DNA of 22,987 bases from an uncultured Prevotella sp. (GCA_934196725.1 CAKPWR010000044.1:1-22987), one strand, 5' to 3'. Counted from the stretch's first letter, positions 15,316 through 22,591 are shown. Notes: a model not told the origin generated them from the sequence alone. Made by a program: numbers and translations.

Positions 15316-16653
15316 ATGGAATGGAAACAACTCATATCAAACAAGCGTTTCGGACAGGAACACAAGCATGCTGAGCGCCACGATGACCGCTCTGAATTCA
15401 AGCGCGATTACGACCGTCTTATCTTTTCATCGGCATTCCGCCGGTTGCAGAACAAGACACAGGTCTTCCCTCTTCCGGGCAGCATCTTCGTCCACAACCG
15501 CCTCACCCACAGTCTGGAGGTGGCTAGTGTGGGCATGTCGCTGGGCAATGACATCTCGCGCCATATCATCGAGAAGCGGCCGGAACTGAAGGATACGCTC
15601 TTCGAAGAGATAGGAACCATCGTGAGTGCAGCCTGCCTGGCACATGACCTGGGCAATCCTCCCTTCGGCCATTCCGGCGAGAAAGCCATCCAGACTTTCT
15701 TCAGCGAAGGTGCCGGACAAGATCTGAAATCAGCGGTTTCATCGCAGTTCTGGGATGACATCACCCATTTCGAAGGCAATGCCAACGGCTTCCGCATCCT
15801 TACCCATCGCTTCAAGGGTCGTCGACAGGGCGGTTTCGTCATGACCTATTCCATGCTTGCCGCCATCGTGAAATATCCTTTTGCCAGCAGCGTGGCAGGC
15901 AACCACGGCAAGTTCGGTTTCTTTACATCAGAAGCCACCACCTATCAGAAAGTAGCCGAAGAACTGGGCATTCGCCGTCTGTCTGCCGATGGAGAGCCGC
16001 TCAAATATGCCCGCCATCCGTTGGTCTATATGGTTGAGGCTGCCGACGACATCTGTTATGAGATCATGGACATTGAGGATTCCCATAAATTGAAGATACT
16101 TTCCTTCGATGAAACCGAAGAATTGCTGCTCGGATTCTTCGATGAAACCACGAAAAAGAAGATTCGCCAGCGCATCATCGATGAGGAGCTGACCGATGAA
16201 AACGAACAGGTGGTATATATGAGAGCCTGTGTCATCGGCAAACTGGAGAACAAATGCGTGCAGGCATTCCTCGACCATGAGGAAGAGATTCTTGCCGGAA
16301 CCTTCGAGGGTTGCCTCATCGACCACATCTCAGAGCATGAGCGGCTGGCTTACAAAGCCTGCACCCAGGTATCCAGAAAGAAGATTTATGCCAGCAAACC
16401 CGTCCTCGACATCGAACTTTCGGGTTACAAGATCATGGCTACGCTGATGGAGGTATTCATAGATGCCGCCGTCAATCCTTCCCGCTTCTATTCCAAGCAG
16501 CTCCTGCGCCGGGTAAGCAGTCAATACGACATCGAGAACGAGAATCTGGAAGAGAGAATCATGGCTGTATTGGATTACATCAGCGGCATGACCGACATCT
16601 ATGCGCTAGATATCTATCAGAAGATCAACGGTATCAGTCTGCCTATCGTATAA
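15316..16653 (+). CDS. dgt: Deoxyguanosinetriphosphate triphosphohydrolase (dGTPase), HD domain
   Basis: Splits dGTP to deoxyguanosine and triphosphate, adjusting dNTP pools; a cytoplasmic oligomer. In 445 residues the HD-domain metal site is clear: His65 in NRLTHS, His110-Asp111 in CLAHDLGNPPFGH with a further His119, and a distal Asp in EAADDICYEIMD. The early FRRLQNKTQVF segment is typical of Dgt proteins. Length matches the 440-500 residue type. ATG 15316 follows repeat copy B and its promoter. Activity on other dNTPs is possible, since some family members prefer them. A palindromic element begins 4 bp after the stop. Confidence 0.94.
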   Translation: MEWKQLISNKRFGQEHKHAERHDDRSEFKRDYDRLIFSSAFRRLQNKTQVFPLPGSIFVHNRLTHSLEVASVGMSLGNDISRHIIEKRPELKDTLFEEIGTIVSAACLAHDLGNPPFGHSGEKAIQTFFSEGAGQDLKSAVSSQFWDDITHFEGNANGFRILTHRFKGRRQGGFVMTYSMLAAIVKYPFASSVAGNHGKFGFFTSEATTYQKVAEELGIRRLSADGEPLKYARHPLVYMVEAADDICYEIMDIEDSHKLKILSFDETEELLLGFFDETTKKKIRQRIIDEELTDENEQVVYMRACVIGKLENKCVQAFLDHEEEILAGTFEGCLIDHISEHERLAYKACTQVSRKKIYASKPVLDIELSGYKIMATLMEVFIDAAVNPSRFYSKQLLRRVSSQYDIENENLEERIMAVLDYISGMTDIYALDIYQKINGISLPIV

Positions 16654-16656
16654 GAA

Positions 16657-16747
16657 ATTCAAGTTTCGCAAGTAAGCCCCACACGCCCTGGGCTAGGAGC
16701 TTTTGGGCCTTCAGCCCGTACTTGAACCACATGCGAAACTTCAGTAT
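16657..16747. mobile_element. Short palindromic (REP-like) element
   Basis: Runs from TTCAAGTTTCGCAAGTAAGC to CACATGCGAAACTTCAGTA, with the GCCCTGGGCTAGGAGCTTTT core also found in the 4370-4695 element but in reverse orientation. Ends are inverted repeats. It directly abuts the dgt stop codon on one side and the promoter of the next gene on the other. Confidence 0.78.
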
Positions 16748-16782
16748 GCCATTAAATTTGTAGAATCAGAAATAATAAAAAT

Positions 16783-17001
16783 ATGAGTGCAGAAATAACA
16801 CAAGACAATCTGTATATGTTGTTGCCATTAAAAATAGGATGTCTTGCTCCTTGGCTCTCGGAAGACAAGGGGATAAGTCTTACGGATGCCATCAAGCGTA
16901 TATACCATTCACAATTATATAAAAAGTTGTCTACAGAAAGTACCAAATATTGGCACTTAGGACCAGTTGACTTGTATAATGAACTGAAGGAAGAACTATA
17001 A
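16783..17001 (+). CDS. Small helical protein, function unknown
   Basis: 72 residues, starting MSAEITQDNLYMLLPLKIG and continuing with LTDAIKRIYHSQLYKKLSTE and a final WHLGPVDLYNELKEE. A -7 box (TAAATTTG, 16753-16760) stands 23 bp ahead of the ATG, and an A-rich stretch precedes the start. The layout (short, all-helical, ending in a conserved aromatic/LGP/DLY block) is reminiscent of DUF3791-type small proteins found near toxin-like genes, but I do not recognise it firmly. It is followed by the 213-bp repeat C1, whose hairpin would terminate its transcript. It could be the remnant or partner of an accessory module. Confidence 0.6.
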   Translation: MSAEITQDNLYMLLPLKIGCLAPWLSEDKGISLTDAIKRIYHSQLYKKLSTESTKYWHLGPVDLYNELKEEL

Positions 17002-17045
17002 AAAGACAGGTCTAGCGCCACACGCAAAACACATTGCATTGACAC

Positions 17046-17258
17046 ATAATCTTTACAATTATATCTTTCAGAAGAGTGTGAAGAAATGATTAGCAACAGG
17101 CTAGCGAAGGTTATATATAAGGGCAGCATATTCTTTATACTGCCCCTTTTTCGTACTTTTAGCTTCAACCCTAACGGACTGCCGGGAACCTTCGGATGGT
17201 AGAAACAAGAGACTATCCGGCTACAGATGTAGCTCAAAAAGATAAGAAAGCAGAAATT
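17046..17258 (+). repeat. Direct repeat C, copy 1
   Basis: 213 bp repeated at 19387-19600 with three substitutions and one single-base insertion. It includes a terminator hairpin (17121-17130 with 17136-17145, then T5). No convincing gene is inside; the minus-strand open frame over it differs at its ends between copies. It ends where the rpn repeat D begins (17260). Confidence 0.95.
17121..17152 (+). terminator. Terminator within repeat C1
   Basis: 10-bp stem GGGCAGCATA/TATACTGCCC with one wobble, 5-base loop, then CTTTTT. It lies about 120 bp after the small-protein gene's stop. Confidence 0.75.
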
Positions 17259-17259
17259 A

Positions 17260-17655
17260 GATAATGTACATACACTACGACTGAAGTTGTTTCAGCTGGT
17301 CTTCTGTTAATCCTGTAGCTTGTATGATTTGAGTCCAAGACATACCCATTGCCAACAAATTACGGGCTACTTCCAAACCTTTAGACAATTCACCTTCAGC
17401 ACGACCTTCAGCACGACCTTCTGCACGACCTTCAGCACGACCTTCTGCTCGACCTTTAGCAATTCCTTTTTCCATTCCTCTCTTCTCATCAAACTTTCTG
17501 GTGGCATATATATCACGCATATTCTTGATGTCCTCGTCATAAAGCTCAAGTTCCTCGCGGGAGAGCTTGCGGAGGTCGCCTATCTCTGCCAACTTGCGGA
17601 AGACTGGATACTTCTCGCTGAATGGCATCTGCTCAAACATGTTCATATTCTTCAT
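17260..17655. repeat. Direct repeat D, copy 1 (rpn 3' half)
   Basis: 396 bp matched by 22592-22987 (offset 5332) with about four substitutions. The match begins sharply 15 bp outside the rpn stop codon in both places, at GATAATGTACATACA, which holds the palindrome ATGTACAT. The right limit of the second copy is outside the window, so the full repeat may be longer. Confidence 0.95.
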
Positions 17656-17863
17656 TATATAAATCCAACAATCAATTATATCCATACACTCTGCCTCCGT
17701 GTGCTTGTCAAACAATGGCGGTCTTGGCAAACGTCACGTCCTTGATTACCAACTCGTCTTCAAACAATCCGTTGAGGAATGTTATCAGGCATTCTTTAGT
17801 GTCTTCGCTTCCAAAGATTCGCTTGAAAGCCCAATCGACACGTGGATCTATAAATCTTGCCAT
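17275..17863 (-). pseudogene. Rpn family nuclease gene with nuclease core deleted (C-terminal domain intact)
   Basis: The N-terminal segment MARFIDPRVDWAFKRIFGS...VIKDVTFAK is typical of Rpn proteins and begins at ATG 17863. At about 17710-17730 it breaks off into a stop (TAIV*). The family's C-terminal part resumes in another frame (LPRPPLFDKHTEAEC..., then DIIDCWIYIMKNMNMFEQMPFSEKYPVFRKLAEI). About 120 residues are missing, including the catalytic Asp and ExQ. The remaining 151-codon frame (17275-17730) ends with five EGRA-type tetrapeptide units and a helical tail (GLTEDQLKQLQS). A short form is free to start at one of several internal Met codons (MKNMNMF, MPF, MRDIY). In E. coli relatives such C-terminal fragments act as antitoxins, so this may still be functional. 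It belongs to a different Rpn subfamily from the 2871-3767 gene. Confidence 0.85.
17395..17454 (-). repeat. 12-bp tandem repeat, 5 units, in rpn'
   Basis: Five units of TTC(A/T)GC(A/T)CGACC encode the tetrapeptide repeat GRAE. An identical five-unit array is in the second copy at 22727-22786. Confidence 0.92.
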
Positions 17864-18333
17864 CTTCTTACGTTTTATAAGATCGTGGACGCAATATTGC
17901 AATTCTGCTGCGAAGATACACTTTTTTATTGAAACTGCCAAGAAATTATGGGATTTTCTTTTTAAAAAAAAGAAAAGGAAGAGGTATGGGAGGATAATCA
18001 CAACAGATTTCGCTGATCTTGACCTATTCGGTCATTCCACCAGCGGTTATTGAAAATTGGCCCCCTTCGGGGACCGGAGGTTACTTGCGACACTTCAGCC
18101 ATCTTGGTTAACCTTGTTTAATCATTCAATATTATTCGTGTTCAATGTTACCGCCCAATTTCGCTTCCCATCCCTCTACTATTGATTGTCAATAAGTTAC
18201 AAAGATAAAAAATATGATTCGGGACTTTTTCAAGTGAACTCAGTTAATTGCCGTTTGCAGCCCTTTTGTGATATGATAAGGATCCAGACTGAGACGGAAA
18301 TTATATGTGTCATGTTGTTTTCTTCACGAATAA
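17864..18333. other. Intergenic region with orphan hairpins
   Basis: On the minus side TATCTTCG near 17914-17921 is a possible rpn' -7 box. A G+C-rich hairpin GGCCCC/GGGGACC lies at 18059-18075, next to TTACTTGCGACACTTCAG, which resembles the ends of the palindromic elements in degraded form. At 18250-18265 is half of a terminator (GCCGTTTGCAGCCCTT) identical to the right arm of the terminator at 22505-22520, without its partner arm. No gene is supported here. Confidence 0.5.
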
Positions 18334-18365
18334 TTTGGTAGTTACAAAAAAGCAGCGTATCTTTG
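18334..18365 (+). promoter_or_regulatory. Promoter of the two-gene module
   Basis: TTTG at 18334-18337, a 20-bp gap, then TATCTTTG at 18358-18365: a full Bacteroidota promoter. The ATG is 28 bp downstream, behind an A/G-rich leader. Confidence 0.72.
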
Positions 18366-18393
18366 CAGCACATGTTTAGTAAAAAGAAAAAGT

Positions 18394-18936
18394 ATGAGTG
18401 AAGTAAAGCCATATAAATTACCGGAAGAAAAAACTAGTATAGTTTCTGATTCCATGGCAGTCCGTATTACTCCTGATACGGATATTGTTACCTTGCGCCA
18501 TAATGTGATGGATGCGGTATATGCTACTACAGATCAGAATGCTTTGTATAGTTGTTTGGTTTTCTTGTCAAGCCAAAAGCAAACTTTACAATCTTCAGTA
18601 AAGGAAGAACTTTTGAACCGTTTAGATGAATTGTCAAAGCTTCCAGATGGTTGGGATGGTGAAGGTAGTCTTGCTCTCTCAAGAAATATAGTAGATTTCG
18701 TGAAGCGAATTATTCTGCTAGCTACTGATAGCAGTCTGCAAAATTGGGTAGCTTTTCCTGATGCACGAGGTTATATTTATTTAGATTTCACGGAAGACAA
18801 TAATATAGCAGGTATTACTATTGCCAATCACCAGGTAGTAGCATTTATCAAACGGGATGGTCATTTGTCTAAATTCAGTTTTGATAAGTTGGATGAAAAG
18901 GAAGTATTATCATTATTAGAGAAAGCTCATGGATAA
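18394..18936 (+). CDS. Hypothetical protein with LPDGWDGEG motif, first of a two-gene module
   Basis: 180 residues, no signal peptide, probably cytoplasmic. Function not recognised. The central motif LDELSKLPDGWDGEGSLALS, followed by a helix (NIVDFVKRIILLATDS) and a beta-rich part (WVAFPDARGYIYLDF..., AGITIANHQVVAFIKRDG), matches a widespread 'L..LP.GWDG.G' type of uncharacterised protein found on plasmids and genomic islands. The C-terminus is helical (DEKEVLSLLEKAHG). It has its own promoter, and its last 8 bp overlap the next gene, so the two are co-translated. Carried between repeats C1 and C2 as cargo. A toxin-antitoxin, defence or regulatory role is guesswork. Confidence 0.75.
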   Translation: MSEVKPYKLPEEKTSIVSDSMAVRITPDTDIVTLRHNVMDAVYATTDQNALYSCLVFLSSQKQTLQSSVKEELLNRLDELSKLPDGWDGEGSLALSRNIVDFVKRIILLATDSSLQNWVAFPDARGYIYLDFTEDNNIAGITIANHQVVAFIKRDGHLSKFSFDKLDEKEVLSLLEKAHG

Positions 18937-19372
18937 AATGATTTCTGAAATAGCAGATGATGAAAAGGTTGCAAGAATTCTGTTTTCACCTTCTCATATC
19001 TATAAAGGGCGTGTTTCACCGAAGGCTTTTAAACTAGAAAAGTTGAAGAGTGGTGCTGAAGACTATATTTCAGTATTAAGATATCATGCTGACCAATTAG
19101 ATTCTGTATCAGCTGTATTTCAACCTAGAACGAAAGGAGACTCTCGATATGGATATACATTTTTGAATGTTTTGGATGTTCGAAACCTGGATTATGAATT
19201 TAGCAACAGAAGGGTGGAACTATTGCCAAAACCAAGCAAGCGATTACCGTTACATGCAGGAATCTTTTTATCAATTGATGGAAGATTACAGACAGCCGAT
19301 GATGTTTCTCCTGATATAGATTTTTTCCAAAAAGAACTTGCCATGCTGTGTGATGGGGTGCATAAATTTTAG
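18929..19372 (+). CDS. Hypothetical protein, second of the two-gene module
   Basis: 147 residues, no signal peptide. The early segment DDEKVARILFSPSHIYKGRVSPKAF is followed by EDYISVLRYHADQ and SRYGYTFLNVLDVRNL. Later come LPLHAGIFLSIDG and DIDFFQKELAMLC. The R-I-L-F-S-P ... G-R-V-S-P-K-A-F ... SVLR pattern suggests a small conserved enzyme-like or binding domain with several His residues, but no known family is named with confidence. ATG 18929 overlaps the previous gene by 8 bp; ATG 18938, just behind that gene's stop, is an equally good start. It ends 14 bp before repeat C2, whose hairpin would terminate the transcript. Confidence 0.75.
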   Translation: MDKMISEIADDEKVARILFSPSHIYKGRVSPKAFKLEKLKSGAEDYISVLRYHADQLDSVSAVFQPRTKGDSRYGYTFLNVLDVRNLDYEFSNRRVELLPKPSKRLPLHAGIFLSIDGRLQTADDVSPDIDFFQKELAMLCDGVHKF

Positions 19373-19386
19373 CCCATCACCAATAT

Positions 19387-19600
19387 ATAATCTTTACAAT
19401 TACATCTTTGAGAAGAGTGTGAAGAAATGATTAGCAACAGGCTTAGCGAAGGTTATATATAAGGGCAGCATATTCTTTATACTGCCCCTTTTTCGTACTT
19501 TTAGCTTCAACCCTAACGGACTGCCGGGAACCTTCGGATGGTAGGAACAAGAGACTATCCGGCTACAGATGTAGCTCAAAAAGATAAGAAAGCAGAAATT
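19387..19600 (+). repeat. Direct repeat C, copy 2
   Basis: Second copy of the 213-bp block. Both copies lie behind a small-gene stop codon. The terminator hairpin is preserved (19463-19472 with 19478-19487, then T-run to 19493). Confidence 0.95.
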
Positions 19601-19656
19601 ACCGAACTTTGAAAAAAGACCAGAGAAAACACCATTTTTATCACGTGCGACCTTTA

Positions 19657-19691
19657 TTAGGTGTCGCATTCCCTACCAATGCGACACCTAA
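19657..19691. terminator. Perfect 13-bp inverted repeat
   Basis: TTAGGTGTCGCAT (19657-19669) pairs exactly with ATGCGACACCTAA (19679-19691) around a 9-base loop. It is upstream of the GLUG gene promoter, could be a terminator or an operator, and lacks a T-run. Confidence 0.5.
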
Positions 19692-19693
19692 AT

Positions 19694-19758
19694 TGGAGGA
19701 ATGAAACTATTTTATGGAGGAATGAAACTCCCTATTTCAAATTAATTTTGTATATTTG
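19694..19758 (+). promoter_or_regulatory. Promoter of the GLUG gene with two upstream direct repeats
   Basis: TGGAGGAATGAAACT occurs twice (19694-19708 and 19715-19729), 21 bp apart, i.e. two helical turns on the same DNA face. A -7 box TATATTTG follows at 19751-19758, with no -33 TTTG. This is the expected layout of an activator-dependent promoter. Confidence 0.55.
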
Positions 19759-19764
19759 CGGCAT

Positions 19765-19985
19765 GATTGCGAGCTAGGAACCATGCCGGAATGCTGTCCG
19801 GCATACCTGTTCATCATGCAGGCAAACCTCTTATATTTCCAGGAGTGATCTTCGTTAAGACAAACCATTGGGCTTGATGATGCAGCCTATCCCATCATAG
19901 AGGAAAGCACCCTATCCTCTTGAAGAATTTACAAGCAGATAAACGAAACAAAATATTTACATCAACCATTAACAACAAAACGTGT
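19765..19985 (+). promoter_or_regulatory. Long structured 5' leader of the GLUG gene
   Basis: About 220 nt between the predicted transcript start and ATG 19986. Hairpins seen are 19783-19790 with 19797-19804 (8 bp perfect, 6-base loop) and 19899-19904 with 19915-19920 (6 bp perfect). No known riboswitch class is recognised. The ATG at 19920 would add 22 residues before the signal peptide and is less likely as start. Confidence 0.4.
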
Positions 19986-22181
19986 ATGAAAAAGAAACAA
20001 TTACACAAACCGAATTGGCTCGTCACGATGCTGCTGCTCGTGATGGCTATCCTCATGCCTTATGGGGGAGCATGGGCACAACCGGAGCCTTCCAAGCCTT
20101 CCAGTGGTGATGGCAAAGTAAACACTCCTTATGAGATATCCTCTGCTGCCGAACTGGCGTGGTTCCGCGGCTATGTGAACGGAACTATCGTGGACAAAGA
20201 CGAAGAACCTGGAACTACTCACCCATCAGCATCTGCCAAGCTGACTGCTGATATCGACTTGTCTGAGTTCTGCCATAAGGCTAGCACCACGTATACTCAA
20301 GAGCTCAGTTGGACCCCTATCGGTAACTCTGGTAATAAGTATCGAGGAACATTCGATGGCAACGGGAAGACCATCAGCAATCTCTACATCAATGCCACTT
20401 CTAAGTTTGCCGGTTTCTTCGGCTATGCTAATGCTGCCAGTCTCAAGAACATCACTTTCGACAATGCGAAGGTAATGAACCTTAGCGAACCTTATGCTGG
20501 AATTTTGGCAGGATACGCAGTTTCTTGTATTATTGAAAATATCAAGACCTTGGCTAACTGTTTGGTAGAAGGAAAACATTTCGTTGGCGGAATAGTGGGA
20601 AATGTAATGGGCAACATCGGCAACTGCGAAAACCATGCAATGGTGAATGGTACAAAATTTGTAGGAGGTATTGTAGGTAACTATAATGGATACGACAATC
20701 CCTTCACTTCATGCGCTAATCATGGTGTTGTAACAGGTACGGAAGGCTGCGTTGGTGGCATGGCTGGATCTGTTGAAGCTGGAACCATTCAGAACAGTGC
20801 CAACTATGGCGATGTAATTGGAACTGATAATGTCGGAAACCTGATAGGATATGCTAATATATGCGAACTGAACAATGTGCTTGGCACTGGTAATGTTACA
20901 GCTACTTTTAATACAGGTTGTGCCGGTCTCCTTGTTGGAACCATCAACGACTCCGGCACCGCTTCTGGCATCTTGGCATACAGCAGCAGTGCTAAGCTTA
21001 CCATCAATAAAACAGAGCAGACAGGTGAAGCTGTCAAGGCTATCGGAGAAGGCTCATTGACCTATCCTGAGGGTATGAATGAAGCTGACGTGATCAAGGC
21101 ATTCACCCCTGAGCAGCTGAAGAGCGGTGAAGTGGCTTACCTGCTTAACGGAAGCAAATCAGAAGGTGAACTGGCATGGTATCAGAAACTCGGCACAAAT
21201 GCTTATCCTGTACTGACAGCAGCAGAGGGCAATACTGTATATAATGGATCATTCCGTTACTGCGACAATACGGCTACCTCATATAGCAACAGTACTTCTG
21301 AGAATGAATTGGTTCACGTAGCATCTGCCACTTTAACCAGTCCAGAGCATGACACCGACGAGCATATCTATCACATGGGCTGCCGCAACGAGGAATGTGC
21401 TGCGCACAAGTATGTAGCAGACAAGGCTGGAAACATCGAGGTGATAAAGGATGGAAACAACAAGTTTGTGGCGACCGAAGACCTGACACTTGCCGACAGC
21501 GAGGACTTCAAGGACTATGAGGCGTTCACATCAAAGACCATCTCTTACAGCAGAACTATTCCTTCAGGTTCTAAATGGGGAACACTCTGCGTGCCTTTCG
21601 CCATTGACTTAAACCAGGAAACTGAATGTGTCTTCTATCGTCTCGCAGGCATTAATGCTTCTAAGCAATACATCACACTGGAGAGTTATGAAGGAGCAGA
21701 AATCCCTGCCGGCACTCCTGTGCTCTTCAAGATGAAGGAAGGTGAGACATCACTTAGTCTTTCTGCAAGCAATGCAGAAATAGTAACTGCCCCAACAGCA
21801 GGAACAGCCTCAAATGTCAGCCTCGTAGGTTCATTCACCAAAATTGGCGGCAAGGACAATAAGGGTCTTGATGACAACGACTACATCATCAGCAAGGACA
21901 AGTTCTGGCGTGTCTCTGACTTAAAGGATGGCAAGAGCAAGGGCGTGGGCATCAAACCTATGCATGCATATATCCATCCTGCCAATGCATCTCAAGCAAG
22001 AGCAGCTATGCTGAACATAGGAAATGGTGATGGCACGACAGCCATTGACAACCTTAACGCTATCAGCAACGATGCCAACGCAGAATACTATGACGTGAAT
22101 GGTCTGCGCACCAATGGTCTGCAGAAGGGATTGAACATCGTGAAGCATGGCAGCAAGACTTATAAAATCATGATTAAGTAA
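19986..22181 (+). CDS. Secreted GLUG-repeat surface protein
   Basis: 731 residues from ATG 19986, which places a normal signal peptide (NWLVTMLLLVMAILMPYGGAWAQ) at the N-terminus. Then follow WFRGYVNG and an LTADIDLSE segment typical of GLUG proteins, and repeats of GLUG type: FAGFFGYANAASLKNITFD, FVGGIVGNVMGNIGNCENHA, FVGGIVGNYNGYDN, CVGGMAGSVEAGTIQNSANY, VGNLIGYA. A beta-sandwich region (YSRTIPSGSKWGTLCVPFAI...AGTPVLFKMK) comes next. The tail YDVNGLRTNGLQKGLNIVKHG...YKIMIK resembles the sorting or adhesion ends of Prevotella secreted proteins. Probably an exported adhesin-like protein; ligand unknown. Preceded by a long leader and followed by a 49-codon gene. Confidence 0.83.
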   Translation: MKKKQLHKPNWLVTMLLLVMAILMPYGGAWAQPEPSKPSSGDGKVNTPYEISSAAELAWFRGYVNGTIVDKDEEPGTTHPSASAKLTADIDLSEFCHKASTTYTQELSWTPIGNSGNKYRGTFDGNGKTISNLYINATSKFAGFFGYANAASLKNITFDNAKVMNLSEPYAGILAGYAVSCIIENIKTLANCLVEGKHFVGGIVGNVMGNIGNCENHAMVNGTKFVGGIVGNYNGYDNPFTSCANHGVVTGTEGCVGGMAGSVEAGTIQNSANYGDVIGTDNVGNLIGYANICELNNVLGTGNVTATFNTGCAGLLVGTINDSGTASGILAYSSSAKLTINKTEQTGEAVKAIGEGSLTYPEGMNEADVIKAFTPEQLKSGEVAYLLNGSKSEGELAWYQKLGTNAYPVLTAAEGNTVYNGSFRYCDNTATSYSNSTSENELVHVASATLTSPEHDTDEHIYHMGCRNEECAAHKYVADKAGNIEVIKDGNNKFVATEDLTLADSEDFKDYEAFTSKTISYSRTIPSGSKWGTLCVPFAIDLNQETECVFYRLAGINASKQYITLESYEGAEIPAGTPVLFKMKEGETSLSLSASNAEIVTAPTAGTASNVSLVGSFTKIGGKDNKGLDDNDYIISKDKFWRVSDLKDGKSKGVGIKPMHAYIHPANASQARAAMLNIGNGDGTTAIDNLNAISNDANAEYYDVNGLRTNGLQKGLNIVKHGSKTYKIMIK

Positions 22182-22203
22182 AGATTTTAAAAACAAAAAA
22201 GAC

Positions 22204-22353
22204 ATGAAAAAGAAAGAATATATAAAGCCGGAGATGCAGGTGATAAACATCACCCCTTGCACCCTCCTCACAAAATCTTACATGTATGAAGGAGGAGCTA
22301 ATAGCGGTAATGATCCAGAGCCAGATGAAGATGGCTGGAATTATGGTGAATAA
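22204..22353 (+). CDS. 49-aa peptide, KPEMQV-type small protein
   Basis: ATG 22204, 22 bp after the GLUG gene stop and in the same transcript. It begins MKKKEYIKPEMQVINITPC, then TLLTKSYMYEGGANSGN, and ends with the acidic EPDEDGWNYGE. Small Bacteroidota genes with a Y(K/I)KP.M.V....LL..S beginning and a Gly/Asp-rich variable tail are frequently seen, often behind surface protein genes. Their function is unknown; a peptide precursor or secreted signal is conceivable. The basic N-terminal and acidic C-terminal halves fit a leader/core layout, but no cleavage site or modifying enzyme is visible. Confidence 0.6.
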   Translation: MKKKEYIKPEMQVINITPCTLLTKSYMYEGGANSGNDPEPDEDGWNYGE

Positions 22354-22482
22354 TTCCTTAAAGTTTTAGGAAAAGTTATCTGGATAGCATTGGAGCGGAA
22401 GAATCATCGCATGATGTGATTACCTCTCTTGAATATCCAGAGGTCAGGGAGTGAATCTTACGCTTCTGATACTAACATAAGT

Positions 22483-22532
22483 AAGGGCTGCAGACGGTAA
22501 CAATGCCGTTTGCAGCCCTTATTCTTTTTATG
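22483..22532 (+). terminator. Rho-independent terminator of the GLUG operon
   Basis: 15-bp stem (22483-22497 with 22506-22520, one wobble), 8-base loop, then ATTCTTTTTA. Confidence 0.85.
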
Positions 22533-22591
22533 GCTGAAGATATTTCCTTCACGTCTGGCATAGTCACTTATACTAAGAAAAACGACTAGTG

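Noticed and set aside
16752..17237. Minus-strand frame over repeat C1 (also 19400-19669 over C2) with shared peptide
   Set aside because: The shared part reflects the DNA repeat, ends differ between copies, and the frame runs back through a terminator hairpin; no promoter or start context supports it.
17046..17258. Repeat C as an integron attachment site
   Set aside because: No integrase gene, no paired short simple sites, and 213 bp of near-identity is far longer than cassette sites; homologous recombination explains it better.
17395..17454. Short tandem repeats as a CRISPR array
   Set aside because: Units are 12 bp without spacers and stay in frame inside rpn.
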